NCBI GenBank assembly: GCA_016215155.1
Contig: JACRLQ010000020.1
Location: 1 to 52,059 of the forward strand
From: Nitrospirota bacterium
GTDB taxonomy: Bacteria; Nitrospirota; Thermodesulfovibrionia; Thermodesulfovibrionales; UBA6898
Length of the DNA: 52,059 nucleotides
Direction: 5' to 3'
The position numbers were made by a program, and so were the translations under genes. Below, one piece after another: positions 15,835-23,357 of this stretch. Under the pieces are notes generated by a model that had not been told where the DNA came from, ran no database searches, and saw only the letters and a program-made list of their open reading frames with translations. The first letter of the stretch is position 1; every line of letters starts with the position of its first letter.

Positions 15835-16353
15835 ATGCGCAGAGGATATATACAGGTCTATACAGGTACGGGCAAAGGGAAGACTACCGCGGCGCTTGGG
15901 CTTGCGATGAGGGCCGCCGGCGCCGGGATGAAGGTGTTGATTATACAGTTCATCAAAAAAAGAAGATGCTCTGAACATAAGGCCCTTGAAAGATTTGAGG
16001 ACCTTATAACGATAAAACAATACGGCGAGGGGTTCATACTTAAAAGAAAGCCCAGCTCCTCCGACATTGAAGCCGCGAAGGCCGGACTTGAGGAGGCAAA
16101 GCAGGCAATACAGTCCCGCCTTTTTGGTATGGTTATCCTCGACGAGGCCAATATTGCGGTCAACCGGGGCCTCATAAGCCCTGATGAACTTGTCGGGCTC
16201 ATGGAGATGAAACCCGGGACAATGGAGCTCGTGATTACCGGCAGGTACGCTGACGAAAAGATCATCGAAAAGGCCGACCTTGTGACCGAAATGAGAGAGA
16301 TAAAACACTATAAAGAAAAAGGAATAAAGGCAAGGCGTGGCATCGAGTACTAA
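15835..16353 (+). CDS. cobA: Cob(I)yrinate a,c-diamide adenosyltransferase CobA (BtuR)
   Basis: This ATP:corrinoid adenosyltransferase adds the 5'-deoxyadenosyl group to Co(I) corrinoids. It is 172 aa, of the BtuR/CobA/CobO family: YTGTGKGKTTAALGLAMR (P-loop) at residues 9-26, IIQFIKK, VILDEAN as Walker B and LVITGRYA near the C-terminus. It follows cbiO by 3 bases and overlaps the GTG start of cbiD by 17 bases. Confidence 0.95.
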   Translation: MRRGYIQVYTGTGKGKTTAALGLAMRAAGAGMKVLIIQFIKKRRCSEHKALERFEDLITIKQYGEGFILKRKPSSSDIEAAKAGLEEAKQAIQSRLFGMVILDEANIAVNRGLISPDELVGLMEMKPGTMELVITGRYADEKIIEKADLVTEMREIKHYKEKGIKARRGIEY

Positions 16354-16437
16354 AAAATTAAGGACCGGCTTTACTACGGGAGCGTGCGCCGCTGCAGCAG
16401 CCAAGGCAGCGACCATGCTGCTACTTCAAAGCAGGGT

Positions 16438-16473
16438 CCCTCCCGCCCCTGACCACGTATCAGGCGGAGAGGG
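16438..16473. repeat. Palindromic repeat inside cbiD (first)
   Basis: CCCTCCCGCCCCTGACC and CAGGCGGAGAGGG are imperfect inverted arms. The segment encodes VPPAPDHVSGGEG, which has no counterpart in ordinary CbiD at this loop between an N-terminal helix and the next strand. Confidence 0.6.
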
Positions 16474-16654
16474 AAAGGTTGAGTATGTCGAGATCCCCTT
16501 CCCCGACGGAAGCAGGCATGCTTTTGCTATTATCCATCCGTCACTGACCACTGACCAGGATTCACCAGTTGCCAGGGCATCGGTGATCAAGGATGCAGGA
16601 GACGACCCTGATGTAACGAATAAGGCTGAGATAATAGCTGAGGCAAGATTGCTT

Positions 16655-16696
16655 CCCTCCGCCCGCCCTGCTCCCCCCGAGGGAGAGGGCAAGGGA
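16655..16696. repeat. Palindromic repeat inside cbiD (second)
   Basis: CCCTCCGCCCGCCCTG with GAGGGAGAGGGCAAGGG. AGGGAGAGGGCAAGGG at 16680-16695 is the exact reverse complement of CCCTTGCCCTCTCCCT at 21863-21878, so the two belong to one repeat family. It encodes PSARPAPPEGEGKG in frame. Confidence 0.7.
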
Positions 16697-17338
16697 AATA
16701 ATGAAGCCCGAAATACTGTTTTAATCAGAGGCGGCAAAGGGGTTGGCAGGGTGACCAAGCCGGGACTTTCGGTCCCTGTGGGTGAGCCGGCCATTAATCC
16801 GTCGCCCAGAGAGATGATAAAAAAAGCGGTTGCCGAGGCGCTGGAAGGATACGCGCTTCCGGACGCTGAGGTAATCGAGATAACGATCTCTGTACCTGAG
16901 GGAGAGGAACTTGCAAAAAAGACCCTCAATGCCAGACTCGGCATTATTGGCGGGATCTCTATCCTCGGCACGTCCGGAATCGTACGGCCGCTATCTGCCG
17001 AGGCGTGGACATCGAGCATTACAGCGGCCATGGACGTGGCAAGGGCCACAGGCTGCCGTGAGGTAGTACTGTCCGCCGGAAGACACACGTACGGCATGGC
17101 GCGATCGATCTCGGGCAGTGTGTCGCACACCTCAACCGCATGGGGATCGCTGTCCCAAAGGAGAGGGATTTCAATACCGCGCGGGAAATCTATGATTTTC
17201 TTATAAACACCTATGGGCTATCCTTGCCGATGCTCCGGAGGGTCTGTGTTTCCGCAAAGAAGTACGCGGAAGGTATTACAGGGGGTGTCCCGGTCGTTAC
17301 GCATCTTGTAACCTATGACGGGGATATAATAACTGACA

Positions 17339-18625
17339 GTGAATAAACTCCATGTCATGGGAATAGGCTACAGGCCGCTTACAGATCGCTGCGCGGAGGT
17401 CCTCAGTAAGTCAGATGTGGTCCTCGCGTCAAACAGGCTTCATGAGGTATTCATGCGCTATGAGGAGTTTCCTCTATTTGAGAAAAAGCTCAAGATCATA
17501 AATAATGTCGGAGAGACGATGGAATTCATCCGCGAAAATCTTGGTGAGTCCTCCATCGTGCTTCTTGCCTCGGGCGACCCGCTGTTTTTCGGCATAGGCA
17601 GGATGGCGGTCAGGGAATTCGGCCCTGATTCAGTCGAAATAATCCCCGATCTCTCAAGTATTCAGCCGGCCTTCTCGGCGATCAAGGAGACCTGGGACGA
17701 CGCCTTTTTGATCAGCCTTCACGGAGGGCCTGACCCGAACAAAAGACGTAGACTTAATTACGGGCTCTCTGATCTTCCTTCGCTGCTGCGGCTGCACCGC
17801 AAGATTGGTATACTGACCGACAGGGAAAATTCTCCCGTTGCCATTGCAAAGGCACTAGGGCGGGGAGAGGGCAGTCAGGCGGGCAATGAGGGGCCTGAGG
17901 ACATGATTTATGTATGTGAGAGGCTCGGATATCCTGATGAAAAGATCACCGTTGGGACTCCGGCGGAAATTGCTTCGGGGTCATTTTCAGATCCAAATGT
18001 CGTGATAATAAAAATGACCGGCTGGGTTGAGGAAAAATCTTCAGGCAATAATTCAACCACGGGGTTCGGCCTGACCGAGGATGAGATCGCCCACACCCGG
18101 GGCCTCATTACGAAGGACGAGGTCAGGGCCGTATCGATACATAAGTTAAGGCTTCCGGATGAAGGGGTGCTCTGGGATATCGGCGCGGGCTCGGGGTCGA
18201 TATCGATCGAGTCGGCGAGGATCTGTCCCCGGCTGAGGGTCTATGCCATAGAAAAAAATGATCTGCGCCTTTCGGATATACTGACGAATATAGCTTCTTT
18301 CGGCCTCCGGAACCTTGAGGCGGTCAAAGGTGAAGCGCCTGACATCCTAAAAGATATGCCGGTCCCTGACAGGGTCTTCATAGGAGGCGGAGGAGACCGG
18401 CTGCCGGATATCATGCGCGCTGTAATCGGGAAGATGGAAAAAGGGATAATAGTTTTAAACGCGATATCCCTCGAAACCCTCAATACCGCCATGCTTATAA
18501 TGTCTGACAGCGGACTTGATCCCGAAGTCTCACAGATCTCGGTTTCGAGATCGAAGGTCGTAAGCGGACAACGGCATATGACCGCGCTTAATCCCATATT
18601 TGTCGTAAGAGGTGTGAAAAAATGA
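17339..18625 (+). CDS. cbiET: CbiE-CbiT fusion: precorrin-6B/7 methyltransferase and decarboxylase
   Basis: This 428-aa protein joins CbiE (residues about 1-205, C5 methyltransferase) with CbiT (about 235-428, C15 methylation with decarboxylation of the C12 acetate), as in CobL. CbiE motifs are VMGIGYRPLT and LASGDPLFFGIG. The CbiT SAM-binding motif is LWDIGAGSGSISIESARI, then AIEKN and RVFIGGGGDRLPDI. GTG at 17339 overlaps the tail of cbiD by 8 bases. A Gly-rich segment near residue 175 (GRGEGSQAGNEG) may be repeat-derived. Confidence 0.93.
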   Translation: MNKLHVMGIGYRPLTDRCAEVLSKSDVVLASNRLHEVFMRYEEFPLFEKKLKIINNVGETMEFIRENLGESSIVLLASGDPLFFGIGRMAVREFGPDSVEIIPDLSSIQPAFSAIKETWDDAFLISLHGGPDPNKRRRLNYGLSDLPSLLRLHRKIGILTDRENSPVAIAKALGRGEGSQAGNEGPEDMIYVCERLGYPDEKITVGTPAEIASGSFSDPNVVIIKMTGWVEEKSSGNNSTTGFGLTEDEIAHTRGLITKDEVRAVSIHKLRLPDEGVLWDIGAGSGSISIESARICPRLRVYAIEKNDLRLSDILTNIASFGLRNLEAVKGEAPDILKDMPVPDRVFIGGGGDRLPDIMRAVIGKMEKGIIVLNAISLETLNTAMLIMSDSGLDPEVSQISVSRSKVVSGQRHMTALNPIFVVRGVKK

Positions 18626-19341
18626 AAAAAGGAAAGCTTTATGTAATAGGTGTCGGCCCGGGAGACCCGGAGCTGCTTACGATAAAGGGCCAGCGGCTTC
18701 TTAATTCCGTCTCCTCGATCTGTGTGCCCAAGGGCAGGGAGGAGGGCAGCAGCCTTGCGCTTTCGATCGTGAGCAAGGTTATTGATCTCGATGGTAAAGA
18801 AATTATCGAGGCCCATTTCCCTATGAGAAAAACGAGAGACAAAGAGCATGGGGACGAACTCGATATAAAGTGGAACGAGACCGTTGACATCGTGATGGCA
18901 AGACTGAATTCAGGCAAGGACATGGCCTTCATCACGATAGGCGACCCAACGATATACAGTACTTTTTTCTATCTATATGACAGGCTCCTAGGGATCGCCC
19001 CTGACCTCGATGTGGAGATCGTCCCGGGGGTCTCATCGATCAATGCCTCGGCCGCGAGGGCAAGGATCTCACTTGGGCTTGCAGACGAAAAGATTGCTAT
19101 ACTGCCGGCAACGTATGTCGCAAACCTAAAAGACATACTGGCTAAATTCGATACCGTCGTCCTTATGAAGGTCCACAGGGTCTTTGACAAGGTCGTTGGT
19201 ATTTTGGATGAGATGGGACTTTTATCAAACGCGGTCTATATAGCAAGGGCCGGGATGGCCGACGAAAAGATTTTTACGGATATCAGAAATATCAGGGAGG
19301 ACGACTTAAACTACTTTTCCCTGATGATCGTAAGGAGATGA
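18622..19341 (+). CDS. cbiL: Cobalt-precorrin-2 C20-methyltransferase CbiL
   Basis: CbiL methylates C20 of cobalt-factor II/precorrin-2, the first methylation after cobalt insertion. The uroporphyrin-III-type methyltransferase fold is shown by VIGVGPGDPELLTIKG at residues 8-23, FITIGDPTIYST near 97 and IVPGVSSINASAA near 130. The 239-aa length is typical. The ATG overlaps the cbiET stop (ATGA). The alternative, another tetrapyrrole methylase, is less likely because CbiF and CbiH are accounted for elsewhere and VCVPKG-type CbiL residues (ICVPKGREEGSSLAL) are present. Confidence 0.93.
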   Translation: MKKGKLYVIGVGPGDPELLTIKGQRLLNSVSSICVPKGREEGSSLALSIVSKVIDLDGKEIIEAHFPMRKTRDKEHGDELDIKWNETVDIVMARLNSGKDMAFITIGDPTIYSTFFYLYDRLLGIAPDLDVEIVPGVSSINASAARARISLGLADEKIAILPATYVANLKDILAKFDTVVLMKVHRVFDKVVGILDEMGLLSNAVYIARAGMADEKIFTDIRNIREDDLNYFSLMIVRR

Positions 19342-19346
19342 TGGAT

Positions 19347-20105
19347 ATGTCCATGGTTTATTTTATCGGCGCGGGGCCGGGTGACCCGGAACTCATCACA
19401 GTTAAGGGAAGGAGACTGCTCGATAGCGCGGATGTCGTTATCTATGCCGGCAGTCTTGTCAACCCTGAAATCCTCAAAGGCATATCAGCGGAGATCCACG
19501 ATTCGGCCTCCATGGACCTCGAAGAGATCATCGCTGTTATCGAGCGGTCCGTTACGAAAGGACTTATGGTCGTCAGACTCCATACCGGCGACACCTCCTT
19601 TTATAGCGCAATATCCGAACAGATAGAGAGATTGAGGCAATTGGATATAAGCTTTGAGGTGGTCCCGGGAGTCTCGTCCGCGCTTGCGGGCGCGGCCGCC
19701 CTCGGACAGGAGCTCACCATACCCGAGATAAGCCAGACAGTGATCTTTACCCGCATGGAGGGGCGCACCCCGGTCCCCCCGCTTGAGCGGCTGGGAAGTC
19801 TTGCCGGGCACAGGGCGACGATGGTCATCTTCCTCAGTGTCGGGATGGTAGAGACGGTAAGGGACGAGCTCCTTAAGGGGTATGACGCGGAGACCCCGTT
19901 TGTAGTAATCGAGAAGGCCTCATGGCCAGGGCAGAAGATCGTAAGGGGGAGACTAAAGGATATCGTCGAAATCGTAAAAGAGGCGGGGATTAAAAAGACC
20001 GCGCTCATCTATGTCGGAGAGTCCCTGAAGGCCTCGGAGGGCCCTCTGGGAAAGGAATCGAAGCTCTATAACAAGGACTTCAGCCATGAGTACAGAAGGC
20101 AATAA
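19347..20105 (+). CDS. cbiF: Cobalt-precorrin-4 C11-methyltransferase CbiF
   Basis: CbiF methylates C11 of cobalt-precorrin-4. Seen: YFIGAGPGDPELITVKGRRL, VIYAGSLVNPEIL (typical of CbiF/CobM), RLHTGDTSFYSAI, EVVPGVSSALAGAAALGQEL and FTRMEGRTPVP. Several start codons cluster here (19338, 19341, 19347, 19353). I chose 19347 because AAGGAG ends 9 bases before it. 19338 would overlap the cbiL stop. The 3' end overlaps cbiGH by 20 bases. Confidence 0.93.
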   Translation: MSMVYFIGAGPGDPELITVKGRRLLDSADVVIYAGSLVNPEILKGISAEIHDSASMDLEEIIAVIERSVTKGLMVVRLHTGDTSFYSAISEQIERLRQLDISFEVVPGVSSALAGAAALGQELTIPEISQTVIFTRMEGRTPVPPLERLGSLAGHRATMVIFLSVGMVETVRDELLKGYDAETPFVVIEKASWPGQKIVRGRLKDIVEIVKEAGIKKTALIYVGESLKASEGPLGKESKLYNKDFSHEYRRQ

Positions 20106-21852
20106 CATAGCATTATTTTTCATCACGGAGAAAGGCCGCCTCCTTGCCCAAAAGCTTGCCGGACTATATCCGGATATGAAGATTACGAAGTACTCAGCGG
20201 CCTCGGTCGCCAAAAAATGGCAGGAGCACAGGGGCTTCATATTTATCATGGCAGCCGGGATTGTTGTAAGGACTGTCGCACCGCTATTGAAGGACAAAAA
20301 GACCGACCCTGCAGTAGTCGTTCTCGATGAGGCAGGAAGGTTCGCGATAAGTCTCCTGAGCGGCCATATCGGCGGGGCGAACGAGTTGGCTTCGGAGATT
20401 GCCGGGTTTCTGGGGGCAGAGGCGGTAGTCACAACCGCGTCTGATGTAAACGGTCTGGTTTCAATTGACCTTTGGGCGCAAAAAAAAGGGTTGGTCATCG
20501 AAGACTGGGAGATGCTGCCTCATGCCGGAAGGCGCTTTATTGACAGTGGGTCGCTTAAAGTATACGACGAGACAGGGATAGACCTTCCGCCGGGATTTAC
20601 GAAAACCGATGGACCCGCTGATGCGGACCTGCTGATAACCAACAAAAATCTGCCTTCAGTCAAAGGAGGCCTTTACCTGAGACCGAAGAACCTCGTTATA
20701 GGAATTGGCTGCAATAGCGGGACATCGGAAAAGGAGATCGAACTCGCTGTAAAAAGGGTCCTCAAGGAAAATGACCTTTCTTTCAATTCGGTCAGCCTGA
20801 TTGCGACGATCGACCTTAAGGCAGAAGAACCGGGGCTTCGAAAATTCTGCGCCGAATATTCACTCGATCTTATTACGTTCAGCCCGAATGAGTTAAACTC
20901 GGTAAACGGCGTGGCTGAGTCCGCTGCCGCCTTTAAGGCCACGGGGGCAAAGGCCGTGGCCGAACCTGCCGCCCTGCTCGGCGCGGGTTCCGACAGGCTT
21001 CTTGCAAAAAAACGGAAGTCCGGAAATGTTACCATAGCTGTCGCTGAAATAAATAAAGGAGTTAACGCAGTGGAAAAAGGCAAACCGGATAAAACAGGAA
21101 AAATTTACGTCGTCGGGACCGGGCCGGGTGATATATCCCATATAACACCTTACGCGCAGCGGGTCATAAAGGACTCGGACGTGGTGGTAGGCTACGGCAC
21201 TTACATCGAACTTATCAAAGACCTGCTGAAAGGCAAAGAGGTCTTCTCTACGGGGATGACACAGGAGATAGACAGGTGCAGAAAGGCTGTAGAGCTTGCC
21301 TCGGGAGGCAGGACCGTGTCGGTGATAAGCGGAGGCGACCCTGGTATTTACGCGATGGCCGGGCTCGTCTTTGAGCTGCTGAGACAGCAGGGCGAGTCAG
21401 CCCCAATCCCTTCGGTCGAGATAGTCCCCGGCATATCGGCGCTCAACGCCTGTGCTTCAAGGCTTGGGGCGCCTCTTATGCATGACTTCGCCTCGATCAG
21501 CCTGTCCGACAGACTCACCTCCTGGGAGGTCATCGAAAAAAGGCTCGAAGCCGCCTCAATGGCTGACTTCGTGATCGTGCTTTATAACCCCAAAAGCAAA
21601 GGCCGCACGGAGCAGATCGGAAAGGCCCGGGACATTGTCATGAAACATCGGGGTCCTGATACTCCGGTTGGCATAGTGCGGGGCGCCATGAGGGAAAACG
21701 AATCGATCGTAGTTACTGACCTTAGGCATATGCTTGATGCGGAGATCGACATGCAGTCGAGCGTTGTTATAGGAAACTCTAACACGTTTATCTGGAACAA
21801 CCTTATGATCACTCCAAGGGGATATGAAAAGAAAAAGCAGTTCAGTAAATAA
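20086..21852 (+). CDS. cbiGH: CbiG-CbiH fusion: cobalt-precorrin-5A hydrolase and C17-methyltransferase
   Basis: Residues about 1-330 are CbiG, which opens the delta-lactone and releases the C20 unit as acetaldehyde: FIMAAGIVVRTVAPLLKDKK, VVVLDEAGRFAISLLSGHIGGAN, VIGIGCNSGTS and the C-terminal VNGVAESAA region. Residues about 338-588 are CbiH, which methylates C17 and contracts the ring: VVGTGPGDISHITPYA, VVGYGTYIELIKD, VISGGDPGIYAMAGL, EIVPGISALNACASRLGAPL, FVIVLYNPKSKGR. The two act in neighbouring steps, so the fusion is sensible. It overlaps cbiF by 20 bases and the next gene by 29 bases. Confidence 0.93.
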   Translation: MSTEGNNIALFFITEKGRLLAQKLAGLYPDMKITKYSAASVAKKWQEHRGFIFIMAAGIVVRTVAPLLKDKKTDPAVVVLDEAGRFAISLLSGHIGGANELASEIAGFLGAEAVVTTASDVNGLVSIDLWAQKKGLVIEDWEMLPHAGRRFIDSGSLKVYDETGIDLPPGFTKTDGPADADLLITNKNLPSVKGGLYLRPKNLVIGIGCNSGTSEKEIELAVKRVLKENDLSFNSVSLIATIDLKAEEPGLRKFCAEYSLDLITFSPNELNSVNGVAESAAAFKATGAKAVAEPAALLGAGSDRLLAKKRKSGNVTIAVAEINKGVNAVEKGKPDKTGKIYVVGTGPGDISHITPYAQRVIKDSDVVVGYGTYIELIKDLLKGKEVFSTGMTQEIDRCRKAVELASGGRTVSVISGGDPGIYAMAGLVFELLRQQGESAPIPSVEIVPGISALNACASRLGAPLMHDFASISLSDRLTSWEVIEKRLEAASMADFVIVLYNPKSKGRTEQIGKARDIVMKHRGPDTPVGIVRGAMRENESIVVTDLRHMLDAEIDMQSSVVIGNSNTFIWNNLMITPRGYEKKKQFSK

Positions 21853-23134
21853 CCTCCCCTCACCCTTGCCCTCTCCCTCAAGGAGAGGGGGTGACGTCTG
21901 CTCCGGAAACGTCGCCTTTTTATGGGATGAATCATTTCTATGGGGAATTATGGCTTATAATGCCCTCTTAAAAGCAGGACTGCCGTTTGATCTGGTTAGT
22001 TCAGACGACATAAAAAAGGGGCAGCTCGAAAATTATACCATGCTTTTTGTGCCCGGCGGATGGTCGTCAAACAAGCTCAAGGCGCTCGGGGACGAAGGCA
22101 TCGAAGCTGTCCGGAGGTTTGTCCGGGATGGCGGCAATTATCTGGGTTTCTGTGGAGGGGCCGGGCTTGCAACCCGGGAAGGCATCAGCCTTCTTGATAT
22201 TCGTCGGAAGCCCACAAAAGAAAGGGTCCCGAGCTTCAGCGGCGGGATCGCGCTTTCGACAAGGCAACATGCCATCTGGGGCGGCATACGCAAACCGGTT
22301 TTCCATGCGTGGTGGCCGCCCCAGTTCGATATATGCGATGAAGATGTCCGGGTCCTGGCATCATATAAAAAAGCTTTGCCTGATGCCTTCACTTCGGATC
22401 TGTGCATAGGGGATGTCGGCCCACTTTCTGACTGGGCTGAGCTCGAAAAGACATACAGGATCAACCTGGACCCGGAGCGCTTGTCAGGCGAGCCCGCGGT
22501 GGTCTCAGGTAAATGTGGGAAAGGGACAGTGGTCCTTTCACTCATACATTTTGATACCCCTGATGACCCGGATGCGAAAACGGTGCTAATAAACCTTTGG
22601 AACGTCCTCTCCGGCGGTAAAACCGCAAAGACAAAACAGGCCTATTGCCGGACTGCCAAATCTGAGGGGGCGGCCCTTGACATCCGGACTAAAACCCTTC
22701 TGGACGATCTCGACAATGCCGTGGATGACCTTATAACTTTTGGAACCCGGAACTTCCTCTGGTTTTGGAGAAGCCCGCTTCTTCTACAATGGCGGCGCGG
22801 CATCCGTGGCCTCGAATACAATACCCTCTATAGCATGGTCCGCTCGGTGACTGATGAATGCAGGCGGGAAAACCTCCCTGAGGATGTTGGAAAGAAATTG
22901 CAAAAAATAAAAAAACGGTTAGTGCCATTCATTGAAAGGTCAAAACAGCTCCTGATATTTGAAAGGTTTGCCATGCAGCAGGGACATATTACCTTCGAAC
23001 AGTCCCACGACTCTAAAATCCAGAGTATAAGGTCGGAACTGTTCTCCTCATCAAAAAGCTATGGTGGACTTTTTAAGGAAATACTTGACGAGATCGATTC
23101 TTTATTATTCGAATTGTTGCATACGAATTATTAA
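21824..23134 (+). CDS. Glutamine-amidotransferase-like protein (biotin-protein-ligase N-terminal type), role unknown
   Basis: Residues about 29-265 resemble the BPL_N domain, a class I amidotransferase-like fold: NVAFLWDESFLWGIMAYNAL, LFVPGGW, VRRFVRDGGNYLGFCGGAGLAT with Cys110 at the nucleophile elbow, VSGKCGKGTVVLSLIHFD with a His in the expected late position. Residues about 290-436 are helical and charged (KTLLDDLDNAVDDLITFG, EILDEIDSLLFELLH) and unrecognised. The start at 21824 lies inside cbiGH, and residues about 10-22 (NLPSPLPSPSRRG) come from a palindromic repeat, so the true start is uncertain. It is the last gene of the cobamide run, so a cobamide-related amidation or hydrolysis is possible but unproven. 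Confidence 0.7.
   Translation: MKRKSSSVNNLPSPLPSPSRRGGDVCSGNVAFLWDESFLWGIMAYNALLKAGLPFDLVSSDDIKKGQLENYTMLFVPGGWSSNKLKALGDEGIEAVRRFVRDGGNYLGFCGGAGLATREGISLLDIRRKPTKERVPSFSGGIALSTRQHAIWGGIRKPVFHAWWPPQFDICDEDVRVLASYKKALPDAFTSDLCIGDVGPLSDWAELEKTYRINLDPERLSGEPAVVSGKCGKGTVVLSLIHFDTPDDPDAKTVLINLWNVLSGGKTAKTKQAYCRTAKSEGAALDIRTKTLLDDLDNAVDDLITFGTRNFLWFWRSPLLLQWRRGIRGLEYNTLYSMVRSVTDECRRENLPEDVGKKLQKIKKRLVPFIERSKQLLIFERFAMQQGHITFEQSHDSKIQSIRSELFSSSKSYGGLFKEILDEIDSLLFELLHTNY
21853..21894. repeat. Palindromic repeat at the cbiGH / amidotransferase junction
   Basis: CCCTCTCCCTCAAGGAGAGGG is an imperfect palindrome flanked by CCTCCCCTCACCCTTG and GGGGTGACG, seen in pieces. It follows the cbiGH stop codon directly and encodes N-terminal residues of the next protein. 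Bases 21863-21878 match the repeat in cbiD. Confidence 0.75.
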
Positions 23135-23357
23135 TAGAATTTTTTTCGTAGAGAGACAGACAGGAGTTCTGCCGTTAGTCCGGTGCTGTGGCTGAAAAGA
23201 GGGAAGATTTCTATAAATTCTTTTTCCGATTTATTTTAGCAGGTCTTCCAGGCTTCAACAACTTACTAATAAGGTCCTACTTTTATTTTGAGGTTTTGCC
23301 AATATTCATGGTATCATTCTCGCTCATATTAATTTTGCCATCGGAGAGATAATAAAG
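23135..23357. other. Intergenic region after the cobamide operon
   Basis: No gene or strong terminator is visible. The stretch is AT-rich. GGAGAG near 23343 serves as ribosome site for the next gene. Confidence 0.4.

Larger units (their letters stand above)
16337..17346 (+). pseudogene. cbiD: Cobalt-precorrin-5B C1-methyltransferase CbiD, disrupted
   Basis: CbiD methylates C1 of cobalt-precorrin-5B. The N-terminal part is well preserved: LRTGFTTGACAAAAAKAA, SVIKDAGDDPDVTNKAEI, GKGVGRVTKPGLSVPVGEPA, KKTLNARLGIIGGISILG, and CREVVLSAG followed by a YGM. There the frame breaks. The C-terminus continues from about 17075 in the +1-shifted frame (HGAIDLGQCVAHLNRMG, DFNTAREIYDFL, VTHLVTYDGDII). Against a complete CbiD, roughly 55-60 residues between these parts are missing, including the GDFVGF and GKxxKxAxG regions. 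So there is an internal deletion plus a frameshift. Two palindromic-repeat segments (16438-16473, 16655-16696) also lie in frame in the N-terminal part. Start is GTG 16337. It is either a real pseudogene or an assembly error. Confidence 0.8.

Noticed and set aside
17140-17346. A separate 68-aa gene after cbiD
   Set aside because: Its translation (DFNTAREIYDFL, VTHLVTYDGDII) matches the C-terminus of CbiD and extends upstream without a start, so it is the tail of the broken cbiD.
21824-23134. Biotin-protein ligase
   Set aside because: Only the N-terminal amidotransferase-like domain type is recognised; no biotin ligase catalytic domain (GRGRxGR) is present.
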